A DNA stretch of 64,000 bases, taken from NCBI GenBank assembly GCA_017306865.1, contig JAFKHH010000014.1, forward strand, positions 248,001-312,000, in the 5' to 3' direction. The stretch is from Filimonas sp. (GTDB lineage: Bacteria; Bacteroidota; Bacteroidia; Chitinophagales; Chitinophagaceae). This document shows, one piece after another, positions 1-9,300 of this stretch. The notes beneath the pieces are model-generated. The model ran no database searches and had not been told where the DNA came from. It saw only the letters and a program-made list of their open reading frames with translations. Numbering within the stretch: position 1 is the stretch's first letter; every line of letters begins with the position of its first letter. The position numbers and the translations under genes are program-made.

Positions 1-1820
1 GTCTTATTCGTAAAGCCATTCTGGTAGTTACCAAAAATAGATATTACGTCTTTGACAGGCTGGTACACTAAACCAAACTTAGGAGATAATGCTGTTTGTG
101 TATAGTTGCCGGAATATTTACCGGTAGTCATATCAAAAGATCCTTTGTTGTCAAAATAATCAATACGCAATGCAGCGGATGCGATCAGGTTATCTGTAAT
201 GTTTACCACATCAGATACGTATGCGCTGTATGTATTTGTTTTAAAACGGGAAGGATATGTCCACGGCTTACCATTTTTTAATGCTGAGTCTAATTTATCG
301 CCATTAAAATGTTCGTAGTTAGGAATAGTGCCATTCTTAGGAATGGTATCGAAATTCAATCCATAGAAAAGCTGGTTTGAATTCTGCTCAAAATAATCAA
401 GCCCTGCTACAAAACGGTTACGCACGTTACCTATCTTAAAATCGCCGATGAAGTTTTGTTGAATTTCTGTTGTGCGCATTTCGCTGTTAGCAGTAGACTG
501 ATCTGCCCTTGCTAAGTAATCCGCACCTATCGCATTTGGGTTGCCTGTTACTATTGAGTTTGGTATCAGGTAGAAGTAGGCATAAGGGCCGTTTGAAAAG
601 CTATATGATGTAGTGATGTTTGTTTGTGACGTCCATTTATCAGACATTTTATACGTCATCTGTCCGAAGAGGTTTGTGCTCTTGTATGTCTGGTAAATGC
701 TGTTGGCCGAGTAAGAACGTTTGTAATCTATACCCAGTTGATCTGCCCTTGTTGCACCAAGTTGTGATGCAGGAAAATAAAAGAAGATAAAAGGCTGGGA
801 GGAGTTGCTGCCACCATATAGTTCAGCATCTATTAAAAATGAAAGCTTGTCGTTTACTTTATAAGATACGCTGGGTGCAATAACGTATCCTTTGGAAAAA
901 CCGTTGTCCATAAAGCTGCCTTCGTAATTGTAAGCCGTATTCAGGCGGAACAACAAATTCTTAGCAGAGTCAAGCGGCGTATTTATATCTGCACTCAGGC
1001 GGTTGAAGCCATAGCTACCTGTAGCGTATGTAAGCTCGCCACCTAACCTGTCGTAAGGTTTCTTCGTAACCCTGTTGATGAGGCCACCATAGGATGTAAG
1101 TGTACTGCCAAACAAAGTAGCAGACGGCCCTTTGATGACTTCTATGTTTTCGAGGTTCGCTGCATCTATACGAGAAGTTACATTACCGGCAATGCCGTTT
1201 CTCAATTGGCTTTGTACAATAAAACCGCGCATATTGTAATACGCACCGCCGTCTCCACCACGCCCTGTTGCGTCCCACATTTTCTGTACGCCCGGCGCAT
1301 TTTTCATAGCGTCGTCTATAGAAAAAATGAGCTGCTGGTTCAGTACATCTTTGGTGATAGTGGTATAAACCTGTGCGTTTTCAAGATTGTTCAATGCAAC
1401 TTTTGCTACATACTCGCTTCCTTTTTTGCTAAAGCGGTTGCGTGATGCAATAACGGAAACCGATTCCAGTTGCTTTTCAGATACAGTTAGTTTTAGCTGT
1501 GCATTGGTTGTTTTACCGGCAGCAACACTTACTGTTTTGATTAGTGTTTCATAGCCTACCAATGATATTTCTATGGTATACTCACCTGCTTTTATATTAC
1601 GGAATGCGAACCCTCCTTCATCACTTGCCAAGATGGTCTTACCTGTCTCTTTCAGTAACACTGTTACAGCCGCCGCCGGCTTACCATCGTTTGTAGTAAC
1701 CTTGCCTTTGATAATGCCCGCGTTTTCATCAAGGTTATCATCTCCATCTGCCGCGAATGTGGTTTTTACAGAAAGGATAGCCAGGAATAAAATACCGATT
1801 GCTAATAGTTTACTCTTCAT
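1..1820 (-). CDS. TonB-dependent receptor, siderophore type (3' end beyond window)
   Basis: Outer-membrane receptor that would import a ferric siderophore or similar ligand using TonB energy. I translated the minus strand from the ATG at 1820: residues 1-24 are a signal peptide, about 35-110 a carboxypeptidase-regulatory-like beta sandwich (GIIKGKVTTNDGKPAAAVTV), and about 125-240 the plug, including NMRGF and IEVIKGPSATLFG, which are typical of FhuA/FpvA-type receptors. The barrel begins near residue 250 and runs off the left edge, so about 606 residues are visible. The plug sequence and the absence of a SusD neighbour argue for siderophore rather than glycan uptake. The substrate cannot be read from the sequence. 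Confidence 0.9.
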   Translation of the reverse strand, partial: MKSKLLAIGILFLAILSVKTTFAADGDDNLDENAGIIKGKVTTNDGKPAAAVTVLLKETGKTILASDEGGFAFRNIKAGEYTIEISLVGYETLIKTVSVAAGKTTNAQLKLTVSEKQLESVSVIASRNRFSKKGSEYVAKVALNNLENAQVYTTITKDVLNQQLIFSIDDAMKNAPGVQKMWDATGRGGDGGAYYNMRGFIVQSQLRNGIAGNVTSRIDAANLENIEVIKGPSATLFGSTLTSYGGLINRVTKKPYDRLGGELTYATGSYGFNRLSADINTPLDSAKNLLFRLNTAYNYEGSFMDNGFSKGYVIAPSVSYKVNDKLSFLIDAELYGGSNSSQPFIFFYFPASQLGATRADQLGIDYKRSYSANSIYQTYKSTNLFGQMTYKMSDKWTSQTNITTSYSFSNGPYAYFYLIPNSIVTGNPNAIGADYLARADQSTANSEMRTTEIQQNFIGDFKIGNVRNRFVAGLDYFEQNSNQLFYGLNFDTIPKNGTIPNYEHFNGDKLDSALKNGKPWTYPSRFKTNTYSAYVSDVVNITDNLIASAALRIDYFDNKGSFDMTTGKYSGNYTQTALSPKFGLVYQPVKDVISIFGNYQNGFTNK

Positions 1821-1930
1821 CGTAATTTTTTTCTTCGGGCGCAAAATTGCCCCTATGCAACGGGCATTATTGTAGCAATCGGGAAAAACCGTTTACGCAA
1901 TCAGGAATAATTAACGGTTTTGCATTGACC

Positions 1931-4276
1931 TTACAGGGGGTGACTTATTTCTGAAACAGGTATAAGTATATGAAAATCAGCTCCTTTATTTTGAATAGAG
2001 TTGGCATAAATGATGCCGTGGTGGTTTTCCACTATTTTTTTACAAATAGCTAACCCGATGCCTGTTCCTTCATACTCATGGCGACCATGCAGGCGCTGGA
2101 ACACTTCAAAAATGCGCTGGCTATATTCGGGCAGGAAACCTATGCCATTGTCCGAAATGGTAATGTGGTGGTATGTCGTGCCTGGCTTCAAGCCATGTTC
2201 ATTCTCCATATCGCCATTGACCGTTTCATATTGCACGTGTATAATAGTTGGCATGTTCTCTTTAGCAAACTTGAGTGAGTTGGACAGGATGTTTGTAAAG
2301 AGCTGGTGAAACTGGAATGTGATCACGCGCACTACCGGTAAATGAGCTACATGAATAGCTGCATGTTTATTTGCCGGGTTTTCCAGCAGTTCATGCCTGA
2401 TCTCCCGCAGCATCTGGTTCAGGTCTGTAAGCGTGTATTCATGCTCCGCACTGTTTGTACGTGAGTATGCCAGCAGGTCTTTGATCAGTGTTTGCATTCT
2501 GCCGGCAGCGGCTTGTATGCGGGAAAAATATTGCCGGTTAACTGCTGAGAGAGCTGCTTCTGTCTCTGCTATGCGAGAGGTGAATGTTTGTATTTTACGA
2601 AGCGGCTCCTGCAGATCGTGGCTGGAGATGTATGCAAAGGAGGATAACTCCTGGTTCTTAACTTCCAATTCTTTGTTGGCTAGTTCTAATTCTTTGGTAC
2701 GCTCTTTTACTTTTTGTTCCAGTTGGTCTACAAATGTTTTCTGATCATGAATGTCGGTGCTGGAACCTACCCACATTTCTATATTGCCATGCTCATCATA
2801 TTGTGGCAGCGCCCTGGACAGTTGCCACCTGTAGGTGCCGTCATGCCTGCGAAAGCGTTGTTCAAAAAGAAACGCCTCCCCTGTGCTGACGGAGTGTAAC
2901 CACTTGCGCATATTTTCCTCCCTGTCGTCCGGGTGTACAACAGACAAGCCTCCATGTATTTTTATATCCTCTCTTGTAATACCTGCGTAGCGGTACAGCG
3001 TTTCGTTGAAGTAACTGAGCTTACCATCTGCCTCGCAAGTCCAGATGATCTGTGGCATAGAATCTGCCAACAGACGAAACCGTTTTTCGCTGGCACGCAA
3101 GGCTACTTCCGCCTCTCTTTGCGCTGTAGTATCTATGGCTGTGCCTAGCAAACGGAAGGGTTCATCCTGCGCATTAAAAAACACTTTGCCTTGCAACTGT
3201 ACCCAATGCACGGAGCCTTCATCCCACCGCAAGCGCAACTCTATGTTTAACCCGCCATTACTTACTACATTTTTCTTTGCCTCCCACCATAGCGCCCAAT
3301 CATCTTCATGTATATTTTCCATCGCATCTCCGAAAGATGCATTGGCAGGCAATCCGAATATTTCGAAGAAGCGTGGCGAGCAGATGCCATTGTATGCAGG
3401 CAGGCTAATGTCGAATGTACCGGACATAGCAGCTTCTATTGCCAGCCGGGACCGCTCTTCTGCTTCCTCTATTATTCTGCGTGCTTCTACTTTGCTGGTA
3501 ACATCTGTAACCGTTACCAGCAACGCATACACATTTTTATCTACGTCATACAATGGTGCATACTCATAATCGAGATAAAAGGTTTTACGTCCATCTTTAG
3601 AGTCTACATAGGCAATGCTTTCTTTTTCGCTGTGAGCTATGCCTGTGTCAAAAACCTTGTATAACAGTTCCGGGTATTTCTGCCCTTTCAGTTCCGGGAA
3701 CACATCCAGCAGCCGTTGTCCTTCCACCTCTTCCCTATCTTTACGCCACAGCGTTTTCAGCATGGCATAGTTGGCTATATCTATTACAAAATCCCGCCCT
3801 TTAAAAATCGTCATAGGTATGGGCGACTGCATTACCATATTGCGAAATGCACGCTCACTCTCCTGCAGCATGCTTCTTGCTTCTACCTGCTGGGTAACTT
3901 CTATAGCTACCACCATAATGCTATTTACCTTTCCTTCCGCATCTTTAACAGGCTGATAAGTGAAATTGAAAAAGGCGCGCTCTACTTTACCAAAGCGATT
4001 GATCTGCACTTCATATTCTATACCGTGATAAGGCTCGCCTGTTTGCAACACGCTGGCTAGTAACGGGCCTACTGCGGGCATAACGGCTGGTAACGATTCT
4101 GCCAATGGCTTTCCTACAAATGAATCTTCTGTTTGTGCAATGATCTGCAAATAGGTGTCGTTAGCCATGTCTGCTATAAAGTGTGGCCCACGCAAAATGG
4201 CTATTCCCACAGGCGCTTGCCTGAGAAAATCTATTGCATGGTTACCAGGCAGCATAGCATCTTTAAGATCAGTCAT
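1931..4276 (-). CDS. Multi-PAS cytoplasmic sensor histidine kinase
   Basis: Signal-sensing autokinase of 781 residues with no signal peptide or membrane segment. Four PAS/PAC units fill roughly residues 10-520 (for example VGIAILRGPHFIADMAN at the first and PQIIWTCEADGKLSYFNETL at the fourth). A coiled linker rich in Lys and Glu follows, then the HisKA dimerisation domain with the phospho-acceptor in SSHDLQEPLRK near residue 555, and a HATPase_c domain with the N box (NILSNSLKFA), DNGIGF and GTGIGLAICKK. It lies 45 bp behind the single-domain response regulator at 4322-4771 and is probably co-transcribed with it. The resemblance to phytochrome-type kinases is confined to the HisKA region. The ligand is unknown. 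Confidence 0.93.
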   Translation of the reverse strand: MTDLKDAMLPGNHAIDFLRQAPVGIAILRGPHFIADMANDTYLQIIAQTEDSFVGKPLAESLPAVMPAVGPLLASVLQTGEPYHGIEYEVQINRFGKVERAFFNFTYQPVKDAEGKVNSIMVVAIEVTQQVEARSMLQESERAFRNMVMQSPIPMTIFKGRDFVIDIANYAMLKTLWRKDREEVEGQRLLDVFPELKGQKYPELLYKVFDTGIAHSEKESIAYVDSKDGRKTFYLDYEYAPLYDVDKNVYALLVTVTDVTSKVEARRIIEEAEERSRLAIEAAMSGTFDISLPAYNGICSPRFFEIFGLPANASFGDAMENIHEDDWALWWEAKKNVVSNGGLNIELRLRWDEGSVHWVQLQGKVFFNAQDEPFRLLGTAIDTTAQREAEVALRASEKRFRLLADSMPQIIWTCEADGKLSYFNETLYRYAGITREDIKIHGGLSVVHPDDREENMRKWLHSVSTGEAFLFEQRFRRHDGTYRWQLSRALPQYDEHGNIEMWVGSSTDIHDQKTFVDQLEQKVKERTKELELANKELEVKNQELSSFAYISSHDLQEPLRKIQTFTSRIAETEAALSAVNRQYFSRIQAAAGRMQTLIKDLLAYSRTNSAEHEYTLTDLNQMLREIRHELLENPANKHAAIHVAHLPVVRVITFQFHQLFTNILSNSLKFAKENMPTIIHVQYETVNGDMENEHGLKPGTTYHHITISDNGIGFLPEYSQRIFEVFQRLHGRHEYEGTGIGLAICKKIVENHHGIIYANSIQNKGADFHILIPVSEISHPL

Positions 4277-4321
4277 TGGACTATAACTAAGAAGTTTTAC
4301 CAGGAAGATCCATCCTGTAGA

Positions 4322-4771
4322 TTAATTATTGGCAAGCACAAAATGTTCACGTGTGGCCTGCTCAGAAGGATCTATGTTTAAAGCTAATGCTTTTGCTAAT
4401 ACGTTTTTTAATGCGGGAAAAGAAGATGGTTTGCAGATGTAGTAATTAGCGCCTAGCTCATACACTTTGTCTATTGCTTCTTCCTGCATACCTGTTGAAA
4501 AAATGATAATGGGAATTTGCTGTAGCTTATCCTGCTGGCGGATTTCGCGCAGGCATTCAAAACCATTTTTACCGGGCATATTTAAATCAAGAAAAATTAC
4601 ATCGGGCAATGATGATGCATCTCCAAGCAACTTCAACAAACGGGCTCCATCCTCAGCAGTTTGCAGCGTAATCTCTTTGCTAACGTGCATCAGGGCGTCT
4701 TCGAAAAGCAGCCTGTCATCTTCATCGTCATCAGCCAACAAAATTGTGTGGATTGTTGAATTAATATGCAT
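4322..4771 (-). CDS. Single-domain response regulator (CheY/Rcp1 type)
   Basis: Stand-alone receiver of about 149 residues: acidic pocket in LLADDDEDDRL, phospho-acceptor Asp in VIFLDLNMPGKNG, Thr/Ser switch in IIIFSTGM, and Lys in YYICKPSSF. There is no output domain, so it probably acts by protein contact or as a phosphate shuttle for the kinase just downstream (1931-4276). An earlier in-frame TTG at 4807 is a poor start: it coincides with a -33 promoter element, and the first ATG, at 4771, lies 5 bp behind a perfect -7 box. I therefore place the start at 4771, giving a leaderless or nearly leaderless mRNA. Confidence 0.9.
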   Translation of the reverse strand: MHINSTIHTILLADDDEDDRLLFEDALMHVSKEITLQTAEDGARLLKLLGDASSLPDVIFLDLNMPGKNGFECLREIRQQDKLQQIPIIIFSTGMQEEAIDKVYELGANYYICKPSSFPALKNVLAKALALNIDPSEQATREHFVLANN

Positions 4772-4776
4772 GCTGA

Positions 4777-4807
4777 CAAATGTAGCTGAAATAAAACAGA
4801 TTTTCAA
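4777..4807 (-). promoter_or_regulatory. Bacteroidota-type promoter of the receiver/kinase operon
   Basis: On the minus strand ATTG, then 20 bp, then TACATTTG (4784-4777), matching the phylum consensus TTTG-N19-21-TAnnTTTG. The ATG begins 5 bp after the -7 box, so transcription should start at or within a few bases of the initiation codon. Confidence 0.65.
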
Positions 4808-4939
4808 TGCGATAGAGTTACTGTACTTGATTTTGACGCATTACAGAATTTTAGCCGGATTAAACTTTTCCTTTATATCTTCCGTATGTGTTTTTACAAT
4901 TTCCACATGTGAAAATAATTCTCCTATAAAAGAAAGGAT

Positions 4940-5566
4940 ATGATCAACGAAGCGTTACTGTTGCTGGCTCAAAAAATAAAGTCTGTTGCTGACACTGGTC
5001 TTGTTTATAGTACAGACGATTATAATATGGAGCGCTATACGCAACTACAGGAAATGGCGATAGAACTAATGGCGCTTACAACGAACAATCCGGTAGAAGC
5101 ACTGACTGCGGTCTTTGATAAAGTGAAAGACTATCCGACACCGAAAACAGATGTTCGTGCATGGATTATGAACGAACAAAAGGAATTATTACTGGTGCAG
5201 GAAAAATCAGACAACAAATGGACGCTACCCGGCGGCTGGGCAGACATTGGCCTTACGCCGGCAGAATCTGTATTGAAAGAGGTAAAAGAAGAAACGGGCC
5301 TGGATGCCGTAGTAACGCGTTTGCTTGCTGTGTTTGATAAGAAACAATATGCACACCCGCCACAACCATTTTATGTGTACAAATTTGTATTGCTTTGCGA
5401 AATAACAGGAGAACTGAATTTTATAAAACCATTTGACATAGCTGATATACGCTTCTTTCCTATAGATCAACTGCCTGCTTTATCGCTGGACCGTATATTG
5501 CCGGAACAATTACAACTAATACACAAACGCATTGTAGCAGGTGACACTACTACATTTATTGATTGA
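4940..5566 (+). CDS. Nudix hydrolase with N-terminal Nudix_N-like helix domain
   Basis: Predicted cytosolic hydrolase of a nucleoside diphosphate linked to another group (ADP-ribose-like substrates are usual for this architecture). Residues 1-65 match the helical N-terminal domain seen in the family of hydrolases of X-linked nucleoside diphosphates; the Nudix fold follows from about 70. The Nudix box spans 99-121: the metal-binding E114, E117 and E118 and G120 are present, but the first glutamate of the box is Leu105 and the usual arginine is Lys113. The start is an ATG preceded by AAAGGAT. It is divergent from the receiver/kinase operon. Confidence 0.88.
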   Translation: MINEALLLLAQKIKSVADTGLVYSTDDYNMERYTQLQEMAIELMALTTNNPVEALTAVFDKVKDYPTPKTDVRAWIMNEQKELLLVQEKSDNKWTLPGGWADIGLTPAESVLKEVKEETGLDAVVTRLLAVFDKKQYAHPPQPFYVYKFVLLCEITGELNFIKPFDIADIRFFPIDQLPALSLDRILPEQLQLIHKRIVAGDTTTFID

Positions 5567-6166
5567 TCAACAATAAGAGCAACGGAGTTTTCTTTATTGA
5601 GCTACCGGGATTATCTTTCCTTTATTCTTTGGGTGTATTATTATCATTGTTGTCCGAGTAAGCTTGGAGGTTCATCAATTGCAAGCGCTCATTTGTCTAC
5701 CGACGGTGTTACTTTTTGTCTTGATACAAAAAGTAACCAAAAAAATCAAGGCTCCAGAAAAGCAGGCTAAAAATTGTCCCGACCGCCGAAATCCATTGAA
5801 CTCGCCGCTTACAGCGTGAGTACGTAAGTTGCTTATGGCTCAAACAGCAATGGATTTTTCCGGCGTTCATAACAATTTTCTTAACGCTGCTTTTCTGAGG
5901 CCGAACGTTTCTCTTTAAAAAGCTGATTGGGGTACTCCCCTAATTTTGAAACTATTCTTTTTTGCCTACAATTCATTCCGGGAAACGTTTACAGATAACT
6001 GTCTATTAACTTTACCCGGACAATAATGATGATTATTCTACAATTCGTATTTAAAACTGGCAAAGAACTAAGCGGGTTTATCCTTCGTGTAAAAAACCGG
6101 AAAAAATAAAATTACATTTATAATAACCGGCCTGCATTGCCGCTTCACTGCTATTTACACGCTTAT
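5567..6166. other. 600-bp intergenic region with one long interspersed repeat
   Basis: No coding signal is seen. The first 125 bp show nothing recognisable, 5693-5913 is the hairpin repeat listed separately, and the remaining 250 bp are AT-rich and should carry the promoter of the beta-helix gene. I could not pick a convincing -33/-7 pair there. Confidence 0.6.
5693..5913 (+). repeat. Interspersed hairpin repeat, copy 1 (221 bp)
   Basis: Near-identical to 11934-12153. The 5' module is a perfect 12-bp stem (5708-5719 with 5726-5737) closing the hexaloop CTTGAT. Seven bases later comes ATCAAG (5745-5750), the exact reverse complement of the loop. The 3' module is a large imperfect palindrome with arms about 5750-5798 and 5848-5902 (AAGCAG, AAATTGT, CGCCG and ATCCATTG blocks each recur inverted). 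Confidence 0.85.
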
Positions 6167-9133
6167 ATGAAAAAAATATTGCTCGCGCTGCTTTTAGGTA
6201 CAAGCCTTAGCCTGCCTGCTTTTTCCAAAGGCACAACCACACAACTGGCTGTAAAAGACAATGCGTCTCACATAGTACGTATAACTGCAGATTCAGTTAT
6301 TATTACTGCCGGCAGCACGTATGCATTTACAGTAGATACACCTGAAGACCAGGGTTTAATTAAAACATCAGTTACAACTGCTGCACTGCTAGCTTCTTTA
6401 AAAGCAACAGGAAATGAGCAACTTTCTTTAAAATTATTCACTGCAAATGGTACAGAAAAAAATGCTGCTGATATTGTAGTTGCAACAGACTATTTGAGTG
6501 TTGCAATGCCCGATGGTAAACCGGTAAAAAAATATAGCATTGGCACAACGCCAGCAGCGGTGGGGGGCATATTGGAAATAGTGCAAGCTAGCATTACGGC
6601 TAACACTACTAATACGATCCAGCTCAATTTTACTGCCGGACAGAGAACGCCTGATGCTACCATTACTTTCGTTTTTCCGCAAGGTATATCTGTTACTTTA
6701 GAAAACACTTCTGTAAATATTATAGGGCGAGGCACCGTGAAATTGAAAGACTTGCAAAAGCAATCTATTGGCAGAACCGGTACACATTATTCTTACAGCA
6801 AAACAGGAGAAGCATTCCTTACTACAAGAGGATCGCAATCTGTATTAACACTGAAACACATAGATCTGCGCCCGGCAAACGGTGTAGACATCGTACTACT
6901 GCTGGATAATGTAAAAATTACTACGCCGGGTGTATATTCTATTCGCGCTAGTTATTCCACTACGCAACCTGAACAACTTACGAGTGCGGGTATTGGATCA
7001 GAGGAAGGGAACATTACAGTGATAAACCCGATCGCCAACTTTCAAAGAATCCCTTACCACAATTTACAGTACAGGGAAACACCTGATACTTATACGCAAA
7101 CAAGCTTTAGCTGGCCTGCGGATATTACAGGCAACATAGAATTGCAACAATCGCTTGATAACGGTAACCATTGGTCTAAAGCAAATGCTGTACTGGACAC
7201 TAAAAAAGGAACGGCAACCATTTCCGGTCTAACGCCCAACCGGCTTTATACTTTTCGCTTGTTTGCAACAAGCGGCAGTAATAAAGGCGCATCAAACAGT
7301 GTTGTTTTCTATTCTGGCAAAAAAAGTATAAAAGATTTTGGCATACAGGAAAATGAGCAGGCAGATAACACAGATGTGATTAATAAAGCGATTGCAGCCA
7401 TTTATGCACAAGGTGGTGGTACACTTGTTTTTCCTAAAGGGGTATATGCTGTACGTACCATTCACATGGCGAGCAATGTGTATCTATACCTGGAAAAAGA
7501 TGCAGTGATCAAGGCTTTGAAGGGGGCTGATGCACCGGAGACAACATGGTTCAGTGATAAAAAATACCGCTCTGGTTTATCGCCAACTGATAATGGCCCA
7601 TATACTGATCCGGAAAATTATATGACGAAACAGGATGTAGGACATCATTACTTTCACAACACTATGTTTTTTGGGGAGCGGCTGGATAATGTGAAAATTT
7701 TGGGTCAGGGGCTAATAACAGGCAATAGCAACCTCATTAATGGCGATAAGGTGATGAATAATGCACCGGACAACCGTGCAGACAAAATGTTTACGTTTAA
7801 GCTTTGTACCAATATTGAAATAGGTGGCTTGTATAACCCGGCAGACTTGTGGTACGATGAGCAGAAGGACGAGCCGTATTATATAGGAAAGAATGGCGCA
7901 AAAGAAAACACGGACAACATGCTTCACATAGACCGTGCGGGCCATTTTGTGTTGCTGGCGACTGGTACGGACAACATAAATATACATGATATGTATATGG
8001 GTAAAAATACCGGCTCTAACGCACGTGATATTTATGACTTCATGGGATGCAACAACGTAGACGTTACCAACATTTATTCTAAGGTGAGTTCGGATGATAT
8101 TGTAAAATTAGGTTCCGATTGTTCTTTGGGCTTCACCAGGACTGCACACAAATACAGGGTTAGAAACATTATTGGCGATACAAACTGCAACCTGTTGCAA
8201 ATAGGCTCTGAAACAGCAGATGATATTACAGATGTATGTGTAGATAATATTTATATACTGGGGGCCAACAAAGCAGGCTTTTCTATTTCTACAAATGATG
8301 GCGGACATGTACGGGATATTCACCTGAACTGTGGTCATACAGGCATATTACATTCCAGGTCTAAGATGTACCGTACTACTACTCCGTTTTTTATTTCCAT
8401 TTCTAACAGGGGGCGTGTGATCGGCGCAGATGCCGGCAGATATGTATTTACAGAGGATGGCAAGAAGCATGATGAACTGCTGATCAAAAATGTAAACATT
8501 GGTGAGGTAGAAAACATTGTGCTAAACAAGGTGGATGTATATGAGGTATATAGTGGTAGCTCTTACAGTGGCAAAAGATGGAAAGCGTACGATGGCACAC
8601 AGGCTAAAGCTACCCCCATTATAGCAGGCTATAAACTACCTGATGCGGCTGTGGTAGAAGGCGGCCTGAATTTTACACTGCCTAATAAAAAACATACCGG
8701 CTATATTACGAACATTACGTTTGATGATGTACATGTGCTGGTAAAAGGGGGCAACATGGCGAGTGATACCACTAATAACCCACCAGAGTTGGGTGTGGGA
8801 CAATACAATGTTTCCAACCTGAAAGTACAACCGTCTTATGGCTTGTGGGCACGGCATGTAAAGGGGCTGGATGTAAAGAACAGTAGCTTCAATTATGAAA
8901 AAAGAGATAGCCGCTATGCCATATTTTTAGATGATGTGCTGGGCGCAAATATTACTGCAACGAAACTAGTTCACGCAAGCGACAATGGCTACGCTATTAA
9001 ATTAAAAAACGCATCGGATGTTGTGGTAAATAATGTGACTTATTATAAAGATACGTTTGGCGACTCTCCTGCCGACTTGCCGAAGATTAACTCTGGCGCT
9101 ACGATAACAAGCAAAGGATTTCCGGAGAAGTGA
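6167..9133 (+). CDS. Secreted right-handed beta-helix enzyme, GH28-like
   Basis: Large exported protein (988 residues) likely to cut a polyuronide or related glycan. The start is the ATG at 6167, because MKKILLALLLGTSLSLPAFS is a clear signal peptide; the ten codons before it add nothing. About residues 20-290 form beta-rich domains, 290-385 look fibronectin-III-like (TISGLTPNRLYTFRLFATSG), and 390-988 form the parallel beta-helix: it opens with an ADNTDVINKAI...GGGTLVFPKGVY segment typical of GH28/pectate-lyase-3 folds, and its acidic core SSDDIVKLGSD and IGSETADD occupies the place of the catalytic Asp residues of polygalacturonases. Whether it is a hydrolase or a lyase cannot be decided. 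No SusC/SusD lies next to it. Confidence 0.8.
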   Translation: MKKILLALLLGTSLSLPAFSKGTTTQLAVKDNASHIVRITADSVIITAGSTYAFTVDTPEDQGLIKTSVTTAALLASLKATGNEQLSLKLFTANGTEKNAADIVVATDYLSVAMPDGKPVKKYSIGTTPAAVGGILEIVQASITANTTNTIQLNFTAGQRTPDATITFVFPQGISVTLENTSVNIIGRGTVKLKDLQKQSIGRTGTHYSYSKTGEAFLTTRGSQSVLTLKHIDLRPANGVDIVLLLDNVKITTPGVYSIRASYSTTQPEQLTSAGIGSEEGNITVINPIANFQRIPYHNLQYRETPDTYTQTSFSWPADITGNIELQQSLDNGNHWSKANAVLDTKKGTATISGLTPNRLYTFRLFATSGSNKGASNSVVFYSGKKSIKDFGIQENEQADNTDVINKAIAAIYAQGGGTLVFPKGVYAVRTIHMASNVYLYLEKDAVIKALKGADAPETTWFSDKKYRSGLSPTDNGPYTDPENYMTKQDVGHHYFHNTMFFGERLDNVKILGQGLITGNSNLINGDKVMNNAPDNRADKMFTFKLCTNIEIGGLYNPADLWYDEQKDEPYYIGKNGAKENTDNMLHIDRAGHFVLLATGTDNINIHDMYMGKNTGSNARDIYDFMGCNNVDVTNIYSKVSSDDIVKLGSDCSLGFTRTAHKYRVRNIIGDTNCNLLQIGSETADDITDVCVDNIYILGANKAGFSISTNDGGHVRDIHLNCGHTGILHSRSKMYRTTTPFFISISNRGRVIGADAGRYVFTEDGKKHDELLIKNVNIGEVENIVLNKVDVYEVYSGSSYSGKRWKAYDGTQAKATPIIAGYKLPDAAVVEGGLNFTLPNKKHTGYITNITFDDVHVLVKGGNMASDTTNNPPELGVGQYNVSNLKVQPSYGLWARHVKGLDVKNSSFNYEKRDSRYAIFLDDVLGANITATKLVHASDNGYAIKLKNASDVVVNNVTYYKDTFGDSPADLPKINSGATITSKGFPEK

Positions 9134-9300
9134 TTACACGTGAGGCGTGAGACGGTAATCGTGAATGAACTTTTCTGTGTTTCAGCATCTCTGTAGCCTA
9201 GCAGCATTGTTGGTGTGAGTAGTGAGTTGTCAGTTGTGAGTAGGCTCATTCACGATTATCGATTCACGGCTCACGATCCTATTCTCACGACTCACGATTC
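9134..9300 (+). repeat. Composite repeat, left copy of the pair flanking the ABC ATPase gene
   Basis: Starts directly behind the stop codon of the beta-helix gene and ends inside the 3' end of the ABC ATPase gene. It contains CACGATT/AATCGTG motifs at both edges, an internal segment resembling TTTCTGTGTTTCAGCATC, and a 28-bp heptad array at 9215-9242. Its reverse complement aligns with 10270-10442 at roughly 80-85 percent by eye over about 100 bp. Confidence 0.8.
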
